NCBI RefSeq assembly: GCF_023954335.1
Contig: NZ_JAMLIE010000002.1
Span: 372,001-436,000 of the forward strand
Length of the DNA stretch: 64,000 nt
Direction: 5' to 3'
DNA from: Aquamicrobium sp.
GTDB taxonomy: Bacteria; Pseudomonadota; Alphaproteobacteria; Rhizobiales; Rhizobiaceae
Shown: piece by piece, positions 8,387 through 15,960 of the stretch
Position numbering within the stretch: the stretch's first letter is position 1
How the letters are laid out: each line of letters begins with the position of its first letter
The notes under the pieces: model-generated
What the model saw: only the letters and a program-made list of their open reading frames with translations
What the model was told of the DNA's origin: nothing
The model's database searches: none
Program-made: the position numbers and the translations under genes

Positions 8387-8719
8387 ATGGCGCTGAAACT
8401 CTCCAAGAAGGCGGCGACCGCCACGAAAACCACCACCCACAAAGATCAGGGCAAGGTGATCTCCGAGGAGACCAGCCAGGAGAACGTCGAAATCCCGGAA
8501 GAGGTCTCGCCTGAAATCTCCGCGTCGCCCGAGCTGTGCCGCGTCGGCTTCGAGGCCAGCTACACGCACAACCTCGGTGACTTCAAGTCGACCAGGATCG
8601 CCATCTCGCTCTCCGTCCCCTGCGAGTACGGCGAGATCGACCAGATCGCTGACTATGCGGAGACGTGGGTCGATGGCCGCCTCTCCAAGTGCGTCAGCGA
8701 CATCGTCAACGGCAACTGA
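8387..8719 (+). CDS. Hypothetical protein with shared N-terminal K/A tag
   Basis: The 110-residue protein begins MALKLSKKAATATKT, the same leader type as the RecA protein two genes downstream. A low-complexity linker runs to about 45, then a small beta-rich domain with a conserved-looking LSVPCEYGEIDQIADYAE stretch. AAGGAGG precedes the ATG. Family not recognised; its place between helicase and RecA suggests a recombination or replication accessory. Confidence 0.7.
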   Translation: MALKLSKKAATATKTTTHKDQGKVISEETSQENVEIPEEVSPEISASPELCRVGFEASYTHNLGDFKSTRIAISLSVPCEYGEIDQIADYAETWVDGRLSKCVSDIVNGN

Positions 8720-8721
8720 CC

Positions 8722-8735
8722 TGCAATCAATTGCA
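8722..8735. promoter_or_regulatory. 14-bp palindrome, copy 6 (exact)
   Basis: TGCAATCAATTGCA sits in the 30-bp gap between the 8387 and 8750 genes, closer to the downstream ATG than a normal promoter would allow. Confidence 0.8.
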
Positions 8736-8749
8736 CAAAGGACTTCAGC

Positions 8750-9007
8750 ATGCAGTTGCCCGAACGCCGCTATGGCAAGTTCTCGATCGAGCAGGATGTC
8801 CTGATCCAGGCGCCGGACATCGTCCGCAAGGTGATGGGCGAGTGCGTGATCCTGCGCGCCGAGTTCCGCTTCCAGATGAACCAGACCGACTATGAAGCCT
8901 GGTCTCCGGGTTTCGATCCGGTCCCGGATGGGCAGGAACCGCCATCCTATGACGTGGTCTATTCCGACGAGACGGACACTGTCACCTGGTCCAAGCAGGA
9001 GGAGTGA
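8750..9007 (+). CDS. Small hypothetical protein upstream of recA-like gene
   Basis: The 85-residue acidic protein begins MQLPERRYGKFSIEQDV and ends TWSKQEE. The ATG follows AAAGGA. It ends within a few bases of the RecA start and is probably in the same transcript. No domain recognised. Confidence 0.65.
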   Translation: MQLPERRYGKFSIEQDVLIQAPDIVRKVMGECVILRAEFRFQMNQTDYEAWSPGFDPVPDGQEPPSYDVVYSDETDTVTWSKQEE

Positions 9008-9009
9008 CC

Positions 9010-10092
9010 TTGGCGGTGAAGATCTCGAAGAAGGCGCCCGCAAAGGCTACCGTCGGCGTGGCCGACCTGCTGGCGACGTTCCAGAAGGACAAGGGTGACG
9101 CCATCGGTTCGTTCGGCGGCCGCCTGGTCAACTCGACCCGCATCCCCACCGGCCTGTTTCCGCTCGACCTTGCGCTGGGCGGCGGCTTCCCGCGCGGCAA
9201 GACCACGACCATCTTCGGCCCTGAAAGCTCGAACAAGACCAATATCGCCCTGCGCGCGATCGCCATGCACCAGCTGCTCTGGCCCGAGCTGATCTGCGTG
9301 TTCGTCGACGTCGAGAACGAATTCGATCCGGCCTGGGCGAAGGCGCTCGGCGTGAACACCGACCAGCTCGTCGTCCTCAAGCCGGCCTATGCCGAAGAGG
9401 CTGTCGACCTGATCGAGGGCATGCTGCACGCGCACGATGTCGGCATGGTCGTGCTCGATTCCATCGCCGCGCTCGTCGGCACCGCGGAGCTGGAGAAGAG
9501 CGCCGAGGGCGCCGTGGTGGGCGGTGTCTCGCTCATCATGGGCAAGCTCTATCGCAAGACCGTCAACGCCCTTTCCGAGGCGGAGAAGCAGGGCCGCTAT
9601 CCGTCCCTGTTCTACATCAACCAGATCACCACCAAGATCGGCGTGATGTTCGGCAACCCCGAGGCCGAGCCTGGTGGCAACAAGCCGAAATACCAGTCCG
9701 CGATCCGCCTGCGCGTCCATGGCTCGAATGTCATGGACAAGACCATTTCGGACGTCATGCCCGTGGCGAAGGAGGTCAGCTTCGTCATCAAGAAATGGAA
9801 GACGCCGATCCTGGCCGCCTCCGGCCGCTTCGAGATGGCCACGCAGCCGCACAAGGGCCTGCAGGTCGGCCAGTGCGACGACTTCAACACGGTCAGCGAG
9901 TATCTCAAGACCTTCGGCCTGTTCGACAAGGGCGACAAGGGCAAGGGTTGGCTGATCTACGGCCAGCACTACGACACGATCGCGCCATTCAGGGAGCGCC
10001 TCTACGGCGACGAGAAGTTCGGGGCGCAGATCCGCCGGCACATCATCAGCACGATGCTCAAGGGCACCGTTCTCGAGGAGGGCGAGGCTTGA
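9010..10092 (+). CDS. Phage RecA/UvsX-like recombinase
   Basis: The 360-residue protein carries a RecA core: FPLDLALGGGFPRGKTTTIF precedes the P-loop GPESSNKT (canonical RecA is GPESSGKT), and VVLDSIAAL is Walker B. FYINQITTKIG matches the conserved RecA NQ-x-R-like strand that couples ATP to DNA binding. It should form filaments on ssDNA and drive strand exchange with the nearby SSB, helicase and resolvase. GTG at 9004 is too close to AGGAGG, so TTG at 9010 is preferred; this gives MAVKISKKAPAK, the shared leader. The Gly-to-Asn change in the P-loop is unusual. Confidence 0.88.
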   Translation: MAVKISKKAPAKATVGVADLLATFQKDKGDAIGSFGGRLVNSTRIPTGLFPLDLALGGGFPRGKTTTIFGPESSNKTNIALRAIAMHQLLWPELICVFVDVENEFDPAWAKALGVNTDQLVVLKPAYAEEAVDLIEGMLHAHDVGMVVLDSIAALVGTAELEKSAEGAVVGGVSLIMGKLYRKTVNALSEAEKQGRYPSLFYINQITTKIGVMFGNPEAEPGGNKPKYQSAIRLRVHGSNVMDKTISDVMPVAKEVSFVIKKWKTPILAASGRFEMATQPHKGLQVGQCDDFNTVSEYLKTFGLFDKGDKGKGWLIYGQHYDTIAPFRERLYGDEKFGAQIRRHIISTMLKGTVLEEGEA

Positions 10093-10442
10093 CCAACCCG
10101 TACCTCGAACGTCGCGCCAAGCATGCAATCGGGAAATCGGGCCGGGCGTCCGAGCAACGCCTGGCTCGCCAGTTGAAGGCCAAGGCGCGTCCGGCCTCGG
10201 GCGCGATGGAAGGCGCCAAAGGCGACATCGACCTCGGCGCGGTGCTGATGGAAGCCAAGAGCACGACCGCCCTGTCGATGGGGCTGAAGCTCGAATGGCT
10301 GGCCAAGATTTCCCGCGAGGCCCGCCAGGAGGGCAAGTCGCCGGCCCTGATGATCTCGTTCGTCACTCCCGACGGCAACCCGGTCGTCGACGGCGAATGG
10401 GTCGCGGTTCCCCGCCATGTCTGGGAGGACAGCGTCGGATGA
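10089..10442 (+). CDS. Small PD-(D/E)XK nuclease, resolvase-like
   Basis: The 117-residue protein starts at a TTG overlapping the RecA stop. It is basic at the N terminus (RRAKHAIGKSGRASEQRLARQL) and then shows GDIDLGAVLMEAKST, a D-x(n)-E-x-K arrangement typical of PD-(D/E)XK enzymes such as Hjc-like or VRR nucleases. Size and operon place (RecA, this gene, Cas4-like, RuvC-like) suggest DNA repair or junction processing. The exact subfamily is uncertain. Confidence 0.65.
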   Translation: MTNPYLERRAKHAIGKSGRASEQRLARQLKAKARPASGAMEGAKGDIDLGAVLMEAKSTTALSMGLKLEWLAKISREARQEGKSPALMISFVTPDGNPVVDGEWVAVPRHVWEDSVG

Positions 10443-10525
10443 AGATGACCCTCGATCCCGGACGACCTGAACGCATGGTTCCTCGACGCCGCCTGAACGA
10501 CGTGCGGGTGGTCCGATGGCGGTGA
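10439..10525 (+). CDS. Possible 28-residue coupled small ORF
   Basis: An ATG at 10439 overlaps the upstream TGA and is preceded by GGGAGGA. The frame gives 28 basic residues (MKMTLDPGRPERM and onward) and ends inside the next gene's start. It fills the only gap in this tightly packed operon. It may be a real microprotein or simply a coupling leader. Confidence 0.35.
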   Translation: MKMTLDPGRPERMVPRRRLNDVRVVRWR

Positions 10526-11427
10526 ATTTCCTCAAGACCGCCAAGAAGGCCGCCCCGCCGATGGGCGTGAAGTTCCTGCTTCACAAGCACCTGTCCGGCT
10601 ACGACCCCGCGCGCTCCATCAGCCGCATCCACGCCTCCGACCTGACCAAGGAAGGGGGCATCTGCCCGCGATACTATGCTCTGCATGACCTGACGGGCCA
10701 GAAGCCGAAGGACCAGTGGCTGACGACCTCCGAGCGCATGACCTTTCAGATCGGCCGGGACCAGGAGCGCAACATCGTCCTGTGGTTCGCGGAGATGGGC
10801 CGGGCCGTCTGCCACTGGAAATGCACGAACTGCGGGACCGTTCACGACTTCACGCTGCGGCCGGCCGCCTGCAAGCATTGCGGCTGCAAGTGGACCGAGC
10901 CGAAGGAGGTTCGCTTCGAGAGCGCCATCTGCGGGGCCTCCTGCGGTATCGACATGCTGGTGAAGCTGAACCAGCCGAAGCTCCGCGTCACCGAACTCAA
11001 GACCATGGACAAGGAGGAATTCAAGGCCCTCAAAGCCCCGCTCGCGGAGCATCAGTGGCGGACCAACCTCTACCTTCGGCTGATCGCGGAAAGCGCCCAC
11101 CCCTGGTCCAACCAGGTCGATACGGAGGAAGCGACCATCCTCTACGTCTCGAAGGGCGGCTACGGCTGCCAGGACGCCGAGCCGGAGAAATGGGGCATGT
11201 TCGAGAAATACTCCCCGTTCAAGGAGTTCGCGATCAAGCGCAACGACGCGCTGACCGACGGCATCGTCAACCGCGCCAAGGTGGTGACCGACTTCCGAAA
11301 GGGCTTGATCCCGTCGCCCTGCGGCATCTGCTCGAACGCCCTGACCAAACGGGCGATGAAGTGCCCGATGAAGAAGCATTGCTTCTCCGGCGAATATCCG
11401 GCCCAGCACGAGTGGAAGGACGTCTGA
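10516..11427 (+). CDS. Cas4/RecB-like PD-(D/E)XK nuclease with zinc ribbon
   Basis: The 303-residue protein starts with the shared leader (MAVNFLKTAKKAA). Key motifs are GIDMLVKL followed by LRVTELKTMDKEEF (Asp, then E-x-K, the nuclease core). A downstream EHQWRTNLYLRL helix is typical of RecB/Cas4 nucleases (QLxxY region). The C terminus has Cys residues in SPCGIC and MKCPMKKHC that could bind an Fe-S cluster as in Cas4. A four-cysteine zinc ribbon (CTNCG, then CKHCGC) is inserted at about 97-120. No CRISPR array or cas1/cas2 is in the window, so this is a phage recombination exonuclease rather than adaptation machinery. Confidence 0.75.
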   Translation: MAVNFLKTAKKAAPPMGVKFLLHKHLSGYDPARSISRIHASDLTKEGGICPRYYALHDLTGQKPKDQWLTTSERMTFQIGRDQERNIVLWFAEMGRAVCHWKCTNCGTVHDFTLRPAACKHCGCKWTEPKEVRFESAICGASCGIDMLVKLNQPKLRVTELKTMDKEEFKALKAPLAEHQWRTNLYLRLIAESAHPWSNQVDTEEATILYVSKGGYGCQDAEPEKWGMFEKYSPFKEFAIKRNDALTDGIVNRAKVVTDFRKGLIPSPCGICSNALTKRAMKCPMKKHCFSGEYPAQHEWKDV

Positions 11428-11990
11428 TGACCGTCAGGATCAAGGGCGGGGTCCCGCTCACGTCGATGGGCATCGATCCGTCGCCCGCCGCGACCGGCAT
11501 CGTGCTGCTGGAGGAAACCGGGCTGAAGATCCCCGCCACCCTGTTCGTCGCGGAGCTGAAGCCCGAGCCCGGCCTCGACGGCCTCGACCGTGCAATCAAT
11601 GTCACGCACCAGATCATGGAGATCGTGCATGGCCACAAGCCCGACCGTCTCGTCGTCGAGGGCTTCTCCCTGAACACGAAGAACGCTTCCAGCATCATCC
11701 CGCTCGTCGAGCTGGGAACCCTGATCCGCTTCTCGATGAAGATGGGCGGGCTGAAGTGGTACGACCCGCGCGCAACGGAGGTGAAGAAGTTCGTCTGCGG
11801 CAAGGGCACCGCCAACAAGGAGCAGATGATGCTGCAGGTGTTCAAGCGCTGGGTGTTTGAAGCCGCCACCAACAACGTGGCCGACGCCTACGGGCTTGCT
11901 TGCATGGGGCTCGCCCAGGCCGGCCGCCTTCCGGGCATCACCCTGGACATGCAGAAGATTGTTGGCGCCATGTCGGTGCGCTCAAAATAA
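11427..11990 (+). CDS. RuvC-like Holliday junction resolvase
   Basis: The 187-residue protein has RuvC signatures: SMGIDPSPAATGIV (first catalytic Asp), RLVVEGFS (catalytic Glu), WYDPRATEVKKFVCGKGTANKEQM (junction-binding region) and NNVADAYGLA (final acidic residues). It would cut four-way junctions made by the RecA-like protein. Length is close to bacterial RuvC. The start overlaps the upstream stop (TGATGA), so it is translationally coupled. Confidence 0.9.
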   Translation: MTVRIKGGVPLTSMGIDPSPAATGIVLLEETGLKIPATLFVAELKPEPGLDGLDRAINVTHQIMEIVHGHKPDRLVVEGFSLNTKNASSIIPLVELGTLIRFSMKMGGLKWYDPRATEVKKFVCGKGTANKEQMMLQVFKRWVFEAATNNVADAYGLACMGLAQAGRLPGITLDMQKIVGAMSVRSK

Positions 11991-11991
11991 T

Positions 11992-12019
11992 TTGCAATTG
12001 ATTGCAAAAAAGCTACGTT
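11992..12019 (+). promoter_or_regulatory. 14-bp palindrome copy 7 overlapping a promoter
   Basis: The exact motif TGCAATTGATTGCA is at 11993-12006. Its left half gives a -35 TTGCAA at 11992-11997, and TACGTT at 12014-12019 is the -10, with a 16-bp spacer. The gene at 12063 follows with AAGGAGG. Confidence 0.85.
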
Positions 12020-12062
12020 GGACCGATCTACTCCACACGAAGGGCCAAGGAGGGTCTGTCAC

Positions 12063-13244
12063 ATGAGTTCCGCATCACTGTCGCTCCTGAAGGGCGCTGC
12101 CAAGGCGGCCGTCGAGGACGCGATCACCGAGGAGAAGGTAGACCCGCCGACCGATGCAGCAGCCGAGGGCGAGGAGGATGTCGTGGTCGATGTCGACCAG
12201 CTCGACGCCCCGCAGCTCGACGCCCTTGTCGAGGAGAACGACATCGATGTCCCGGAGGACTGGAAAAATTGGGACGCAGGCGACAAGCGCGTCTGGTTGA
12301 AGAGCCAGTTCGAGGACGCCTCCGAGGCGGCGGGCGATGCCGCTGCCGCGCAAGACAAGCCGACCTCGGAGCCGGCTGTTACGACGGCCACCGACAGCGC
12401 GCAGACGGAGCAGACGGAGCAGACGGCGACCGCCGTGGAGAATGACGATCCCAAGATCAAGGGGAAACCGAAGAAGGAGAAGGCGCCCGCCAAATCCAAG
12501 GACGTCGCCACCTCGACCGCCAAGTCCGGCGAAGTGATGGAACCCGACGTCCTGGCGGACCTCGTCCACGAAATCGAGAACCTGAAGAAGAACGACGCCC
12601 TGACGATGATCATGGCGCTGTCCGAGCAGACCGAGCTGACCATGTTCCGCCTCGGCGGCGTCCTGTCGCTGATCCAGGCCAACGGATGGTTCGAGCCCTA
12701 TGCGTCGTTCCGCGACTTCACCGAGAAGGAGCACGGCCTCGCCTATCGCAAAGCCATGTATTGGGTCTCTATCTACAACGGCCTGTCCGCGGCCCAGGTG
12801 CCCTGGTCGAAGGTGCAGGGCCTCGGCTGGACGAAGCTCAAGGAGATCGCGCTCGTCATCACGGCCGAGAACCAGGACCAGTGGATCGAGATCGCCAAGA
12901 ACTCGAACACGCTCACCCTGATCGACACCGTCAAGAAGACGCTGGCCAAGGAGAGCCCGAAAGCTCTCGAGGACGGCGCATCCAAGACGGTCACGACGAA
13001 GACCTTCAAGGTCCACGACGACCAGAAGGCCACGATCGAGACGGCTATCGACAAGGCGAAGGAGCAGTCCGGCACGACGGTCGACACTGTCGCGCTCGAG
13101 TTCATCTGCATCGACTTCCTGGGCGGGCAGACGCTCGAACAGAAGCTCAAGGCGATGGGTATGGAGGCGGCCTTCGCCATCCTCGAAAAGGCGTTCCCCG
13201 ACGTCGACATCACCGTCGACGTGAAGAGCGACGAAGCGGCCTGA
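12063..13244 (+). CDS. Hypothetical element protein, paralogue of the 15000 gene
   Basis: The 393-residue protein has a long acidic, low-complexity N-terminal part (to about 165), rich in D, E, A and T. A folded C-terminal half carries AYRKAMYWVSIYNGL, GLGWTKLKEIA and a tail KTFKVHDDQKATIETAIDKA. The folded half matches the 15000 protein across the same three blocks, so the two are paralogues. AAGGAGG lies 11 bp before the ATG at 12063; an in-frame ATG at 12018 is upstream of the ribosome site. The helix-rich pattern could be DNA- or polymerase-binding, but I cannot assign a family. Confidence 0.75.
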   Translation: MSSASLSLLKGAAKAAVEDAITEEKVDPPTDAAAEGEEDVVVDVDQLDAPQLDALVEENDIDVPEDWKNWDAGDKRVWLKSQFEDASEAAGDAAAAQDKPTSEPAVTTATDSAQTEQTEQTATAVENDDPKIKGKPKKEKAPAKSKDVATSTAKSGEVMEPDVLADLVHEIENLKKNDALTMIMALSEQTELTMFRLGGVLSLIQANGWFEPYASFRDFTEKEHGLAYRKAMYWVSIYNGLSAAQVPWSKVQGLGWTKLKEIALVITAENQDQWIEIAKNSNTLTLIDTVKKTLAKESPKALEDGASKTVTTKTFKVHDDQKATIETAIDKAKEQSGTTVDTVALEFICIDFLGGQTLEQKLKAMGMEAAFAILEKAFPDVDITVDVKSDEAA

Positions 13245-13272
13245 AAGCACCTCAACAGCCTGATCGCAAAAG

Positions 13273-13306
13273 ACCCCGGAGAGTAATCTCTCCGGGGTTC
13301 TTTTTT
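13273..13306 (+). terminator. Rho-independent terminator
   Basis: An 11-bp perfect stem (13273-13283 with 13288-13298, loop TAAT) is followed by TCTTTTTT. It ends the 12063 transcript, and palindrome copy 8 begins on its last T. Confidence 0.92.
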
Positions 13307-13319
13307 GCAATTGATTGCA
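13306..13319. promoter_or_regulatory. 14-bp palindrome, copy 8 (exact)
   Basis: TGCAATTGATTGCA abuts the terminator and lies 9 bp upstream of the -35 box at 13328. Confidence 0.85.
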
Positions 13320-13327
13320 AATTCCTA

Positions 13328-13355
13328 TTGCATCGCAGCCGGCTCAAGTTACCGT
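13328..13355 (+). promoter_or_regulatory. Promoter for the 13404 gene
   Basis: TTGCAT at 13328-13333 and TACCGT at 13350-13355 are 16 bp apart, matching the element's promoter pattern. Confidence 0.55.
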
Positions 13356-13403
13356 CAAATCAAGGAACTTCTTCCCCACACCAGCAGCGCCAAGGAGGGC
13401 CAA

Positions 13404-13838
13404 ATGCTCGATGTTTCCGGTAAGATGATCTACGAGACCCAGGCTGTCGCGAACATGATCGCCGGCAAGCTGACCAAGAACAAAGGCGTCAAGTATGACG
13501 TCTACAAGGTGACCACCGGCTTCCAGGTTGTTCCCATCACGGTCTGCAAGGACTATGTCCCGCCGGCCAAGCCGCTCCCCGTCGCCAAGCCCGCCGACCT
13601 CGTCAAGAAGCTCCAGGACGAGGCCGCGGTCCCCGACAGCGACAAGATCACCCTGTCCTTCAAGTTCAAGAACGAGTCGAACGTCTACATCGACGTGTTC
13701 ATGCCCGACGGTACGGTGAAGTCGTTCGGCAAGTCGAATATCCTCGCCTACGCGATCAACGTCGAGGAAGGCACGTCTACGCCGACCATCCAACTGACCA
13801 TGACCAAGGCGTTCGCCAAGAAGCGGGGCCTGATCTGA
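13404..13838 (+). CDS. Hypothetical element protein
   Basis: The 144-residue protein starts at the ATG behind AAGGAGGG (13392-13399). An N-terminal domain (1-55) with TGFQVVPITVCKDY is joined by a Pro-rich hinge to a C-terminal beta-rich domain containing ITLSFKFKNESNVYIDVFMPDG. It overlaps the next gene by one base. I do not recognise the family. Confidence 0.75.
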   Translation: MLDVSGKMIYETQAVANMIAGKLTKNKGVKYDVYKVTTGFQVVPITVCKDYVPPAKPLPVAKPADLVKKLQDEAAVPDSDKITLSFKFKNESNVYIDVFMPDGTVKSFGKSNILAYAINVEEGTSTPTIQLTMTKAFAKKRGLI

Positions 13839-14461
13839 TGACCCCGCTCGACCTGAAGAAGTTGCGGGAGGGGCTTGCCCTCCTGCCACGGGGTGACCGG
13901 GGCATGGTGCTGGCCCTTCTGCAGCGCGAGTCGTTCAACACCGTCCAGAAGAAGTACCTCCGGTCGATGCTCGGCCTCGTGAAGCAGGGACCGAAGCCGG
14001 ATCTCGTGACCTACCCGGCAGGGGCCTACGGGCGCCTGGTCTGGCACTTCCAGCACGCGCGCAAATACGTCACCTATCCCCGCATCCATTTGCACAAGAC
14101 CATTTTCTGGGATGGCGTCCTGTTCTCGTTGGCTGGAAACGGCTCGAAGCATCCGGGAACCATCACGATCAACAACGGGGGCGCCTTCGGCAAGGCCAGG
14201 CATTTCGGGCGGATCGACACGGATGGCGGGATCGATTTCCAGAATACCGCGCTTACCGAGGGCGAGGAGAAGGCGCTGAAGGACATCCTTCACGCCATGA
14301 CAGAGAATCTGGCCGACTTCGCCAGATACCGATTCGCCCTGACCGGGGTATGTGTGTTCACCGACGAACCCGTGGAGGGGGAAGTCGAAGCCGAGCACGG
14401 CTACGGCCGAATCACCGCGCTGCGCTGGGCGCTGCCTTATCCGCATCAGGCCGACGCTTAA
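13838..14461 (+). CDS. Hypothetical element protein
   Basis: The 207-residue protein is coupled to the upstream gene (TGATG). It contains a long beta-rich middle with LHKTIFWDGVLFSL and GTITINNGGAFGKARHFGRID, and an acidic helix LTEGEEKALKDILHAM. No catalytic motif is evident and no family is recognised. Confidence 0.7.
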   Translation: MTPLDLKKLREGLALLPRGDRGMVLALLQRESFNTVQKKYLRSMLGLVKQGPKPDLVTYPAGAYGRLVWHFQHARKYVTYPRIHLHKTIFWDGVLFSLAGNGSKHPGTITINNGGAFGKARHFGRIDTDGGIDFQNTALTEGEEKALKDILHAMTENLADFARYRFALTGVCVFTDEPVEGEVEAEHGYGRITALRWALPYPHQADA

Positions 14462-14500
14462 CCAAACCCACGTATTCCCGACGGCTTACCGCTTCCTTCC

Positions 14501-14528
14501 TTTGGCCTCGCAGCCCGGAAGCTACGAT
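14501..14528 (+). promoter_or_regulatory. Promoter without a palindrome, for the BRCT gene
   Basis: TTTGGC at 14501-14506 and TACGAT at 14523-14528 are 16 bp apart. No 14-bp palindrome is near, so this may be an unregulated member of the same promoter class. Confidence 0.5.
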
Positions 14529-14561
14529 AAGTCATGGAATTTTTCAGCCTGGAGGGCGGCC

Positions 14562-14912
14562 ATGCATATCAATGTCGTGTTTACCGGCCCCGCAGTCACC
14601 AGCGGGGGAAAGATCATTACCCGTAAGGAGTTAACCCAGGCATGTACTGCGGCTGGACTAACCGTTCAGTCCACCGTACGCCGCGACACCGATTTCTTGG
14701 TTTCGTCAAGGACCGACACGGTCAAGGCCCGAAATGCAAAGTTGCGTGGCCTCACGGTTATGCCATATGAATCGTTCATCAACGGCTTTCTGGACGGAGT
14801 CGAACTGTCAGGGGCCGGCACGTTCGATCCGTTCACGGACGTCGTGGCCAAGAAGCGGAGACCACCTGCATTTTCAGATGGCGAGCAGCTGGCGCTGATG
14901 GATGTTTTGTAG
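14562..14912 (+). CDS. Single BRCT-domain protein
   Basis: The 116-residue protein is essentially one BRCT domain: an N-terminal VVFTGPAVTSGGKIITRKEL strand-turn-helix, then GLTVQSTVRRDTDFLVSS with the characteristic conserved strand before a polar turn, and AKLRGLTVMPYESFINGFL as the last helix. Such domains occur at the end of NAD-dependent ligases and in phage repair proteins and bind DNA ends or phosphoproteins. It starts at the ATG behind GGAGGGCGG. As a stand-alone protein it could recruit a nuclease or ligase. Confidence 0.75.
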   Translation: MHINVVFTGPAVTSGGKIITRKELTQACTAAGLTVQSTVRRDTDFLVSSRTDTVKARNAKLRGLTVMPYESFINGFLDGVELSGAGTFDPFTDVVAKKRRPPAFSDGEQLALMDVL

Positions 14913-14921
14913 GCGAGAATG

Positions 14922-14935
14922 TGCAATTGGTTGCA
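14922..14935. promoter_or_regulatory. 14-bp palindrome, copy 9 (one mismatch)
   Basis: TGCAATTGGTTGCA is followed, with an 18-bp gap from its TTGCAT, by TACAGG, a weak -10. It serves the 15000 gene. Confidence 0.7.
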
Positions 14936-14999
14936 TAATCCATGATCGTCAAGCTACAGGGACGTGAAGGGGCGTTTCTGGGAGCGGAGTAAGGGAACC

Positions 15000-15551
15000 A
15001 TGATCAAGGAAGCTAAGGCCCAAACCAAGCAGCAGGAACTCAGCACCAAGCTGCTTGCCAAGGCGTACGCCTATGCGAGGGATGTGAACAAGAACCTTCT
15101 GGAACTGAGCGTCGCGCTCTGGGAGCTGCAGAAGAACAACATCCATGACGTGGTGACCTTTCAGGAAGAGTCGGGGCTCAGCCAGCGAAAGACATACTAC
15201 CTGATCGACATCGGCAAGGCGTTCTGCAACCTCCCCATCACGCCCGACCAGGCCCGAGAGATAGGCTGGACGAAGCTCAAGGAAATTGCCCCCTACGCGC
15301 AGGCCGAGAACTGGCAGGAGCTGGTCGACAAGGCGAAGAAGCACAAATCGTCGGACCTCGCGAAAGTGCTTCGCGGGGAGAAGCTGATCGAGAATGAGAG
15401 GGTGCTCACCCTTCGGCTGTCTGCCGCTGACAAGGAACGCCTCGACAAGCTCCTGATGAAATATGGGGCCGGAAAGACGACGGCGACAAATATCTCTGAC
15501 CGGGAGCGGGGAAAAGCACTCATGAAGATCGTAGCTGATCTGGGGTTCTGA
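15000..15551 (+). CDS. Hypothetical element protein, paralogue of the 12063 gene
   Basis: The 183-residue protein matches the C-terminal half of the 12063 protein: QRKTYYLIDIGKAF, EIGWTKLKEIAPYAQAENW and a tail LTLRLSAADKERLDKLL. It lacks the acidic N-terminal part. The N terminus is rich in K, Q and A and helical. AAGGG precedes the ATG at 15000. Having a long and a short form, each with its own palindrome-linked promoter, suggests related but separately timed roles. Confidence 0.75.
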   Translation: MIKEAKAQTKQQELSTKLLAKAYAYARDVNKNLLELSVALWELQKNNIHDVVTFQEESGLSQRKTYYLIDIGKAFCNLPITPDQAREIGWTKLKEIAPYAQAENWQELVDKAKKHKSSDLAKVLRGEKLIENERVLTLRLSAADKERLDKLLMKYGAGKTTATNISDRERGKALMKIVADLGF

Positions 15552-15585
15552 CCAGCGTTGCGGCCGAACGCTTTGAATATACAGT

Positions 15586-15614
15586 TTGATCAATTCTTGA
15601 ACACGGAATAATAT
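15586..15614 (+). promoter_or_regulatory. Consensus-like sigma-70 promoter for the 15654 gene
   Basis: TTGATC at 15586-15591 and TAATAT at 15609-15614 are 17 bp apart in an AT-rich stretch. It differs from the element's TA(A/C)GNT class and has no palindrome. Confidence 0.55.
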
Positions 15615-15653
15615 TTACAATCAGTCGTATAACCCCTTTGGAAGGCGCCCGTC

Positions 15654-15908
15654 ATGATCGCGAACACCAGGCCGATCGACGAGGAAGCCCTCGCCGCGAA
15701 GGTGGGCTTTGTAGGGCCGATCGGTAAGACAGCGTCGGCGGAATGGGGCTTCACCCTTCTCCAGGGGAAGAACACGATCAAGCTGGCATACGCTTCCAAG
15801 GTCGAGGCCCAGCAAGCCAGGAAAGCTCTGGTGGGCAACAAGAACATCTTCGGTGTGGCGTCATCCGCCCTGTTCAACGCGATCCTCCAGGTGGTTGTTG
15901 GGGAATAG
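15654..15908 (+). CDS. Small hypothetical protein
   Basis: The 84-residue protein begins MIANTRPIDEEALAAKVG. It has an alternating strand-helix pattern with KNTIKLAYASKVEAQQARKAL. It is a single-gene unit with its own promoter and hairpins behind it. The family is not recognised. Confidence 0.6.
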   Translation: MIANTRPIDEEALAAKVGFVGPIGKTASAEWGFTLLQGKNTIKLAYASKVEAQQARKALVGNKNIFGVASSALFNAILQVVVGE

Positions 15909-15923
15909 CCGCCCCGAAACCGG

Positions 15924-15960
15924 GGGACAAAACAGACTGTCCCGATGTCCGGCGGGGACA
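15924..15960 (+). terminator. Tandem hairpins after the 15654 gene
   Basis: GGGACA (15924-15929) pairs with TGTCCC (15938-15943), and TGTCC (15946-15950) pairs with GGACA (15956-15960). The first 3' arm could instead pair with the last arm, so the hairpins are mutually exclusive. No U-tract follows, so termination is only a guess. Confidence 0.4.

Noticed and set aside
6986..9043. Minus-strand 685-residue frame over the SF2 helicase region
   Set aside because: Antisense shadow of the helicase, with no start signal or recognisable domain.
10516..11427. CRISPR adaptation gene cas4
   Set aside because: No repeat array, cas1 or cas2 is present; the gene belongs to a phage recombination operon.
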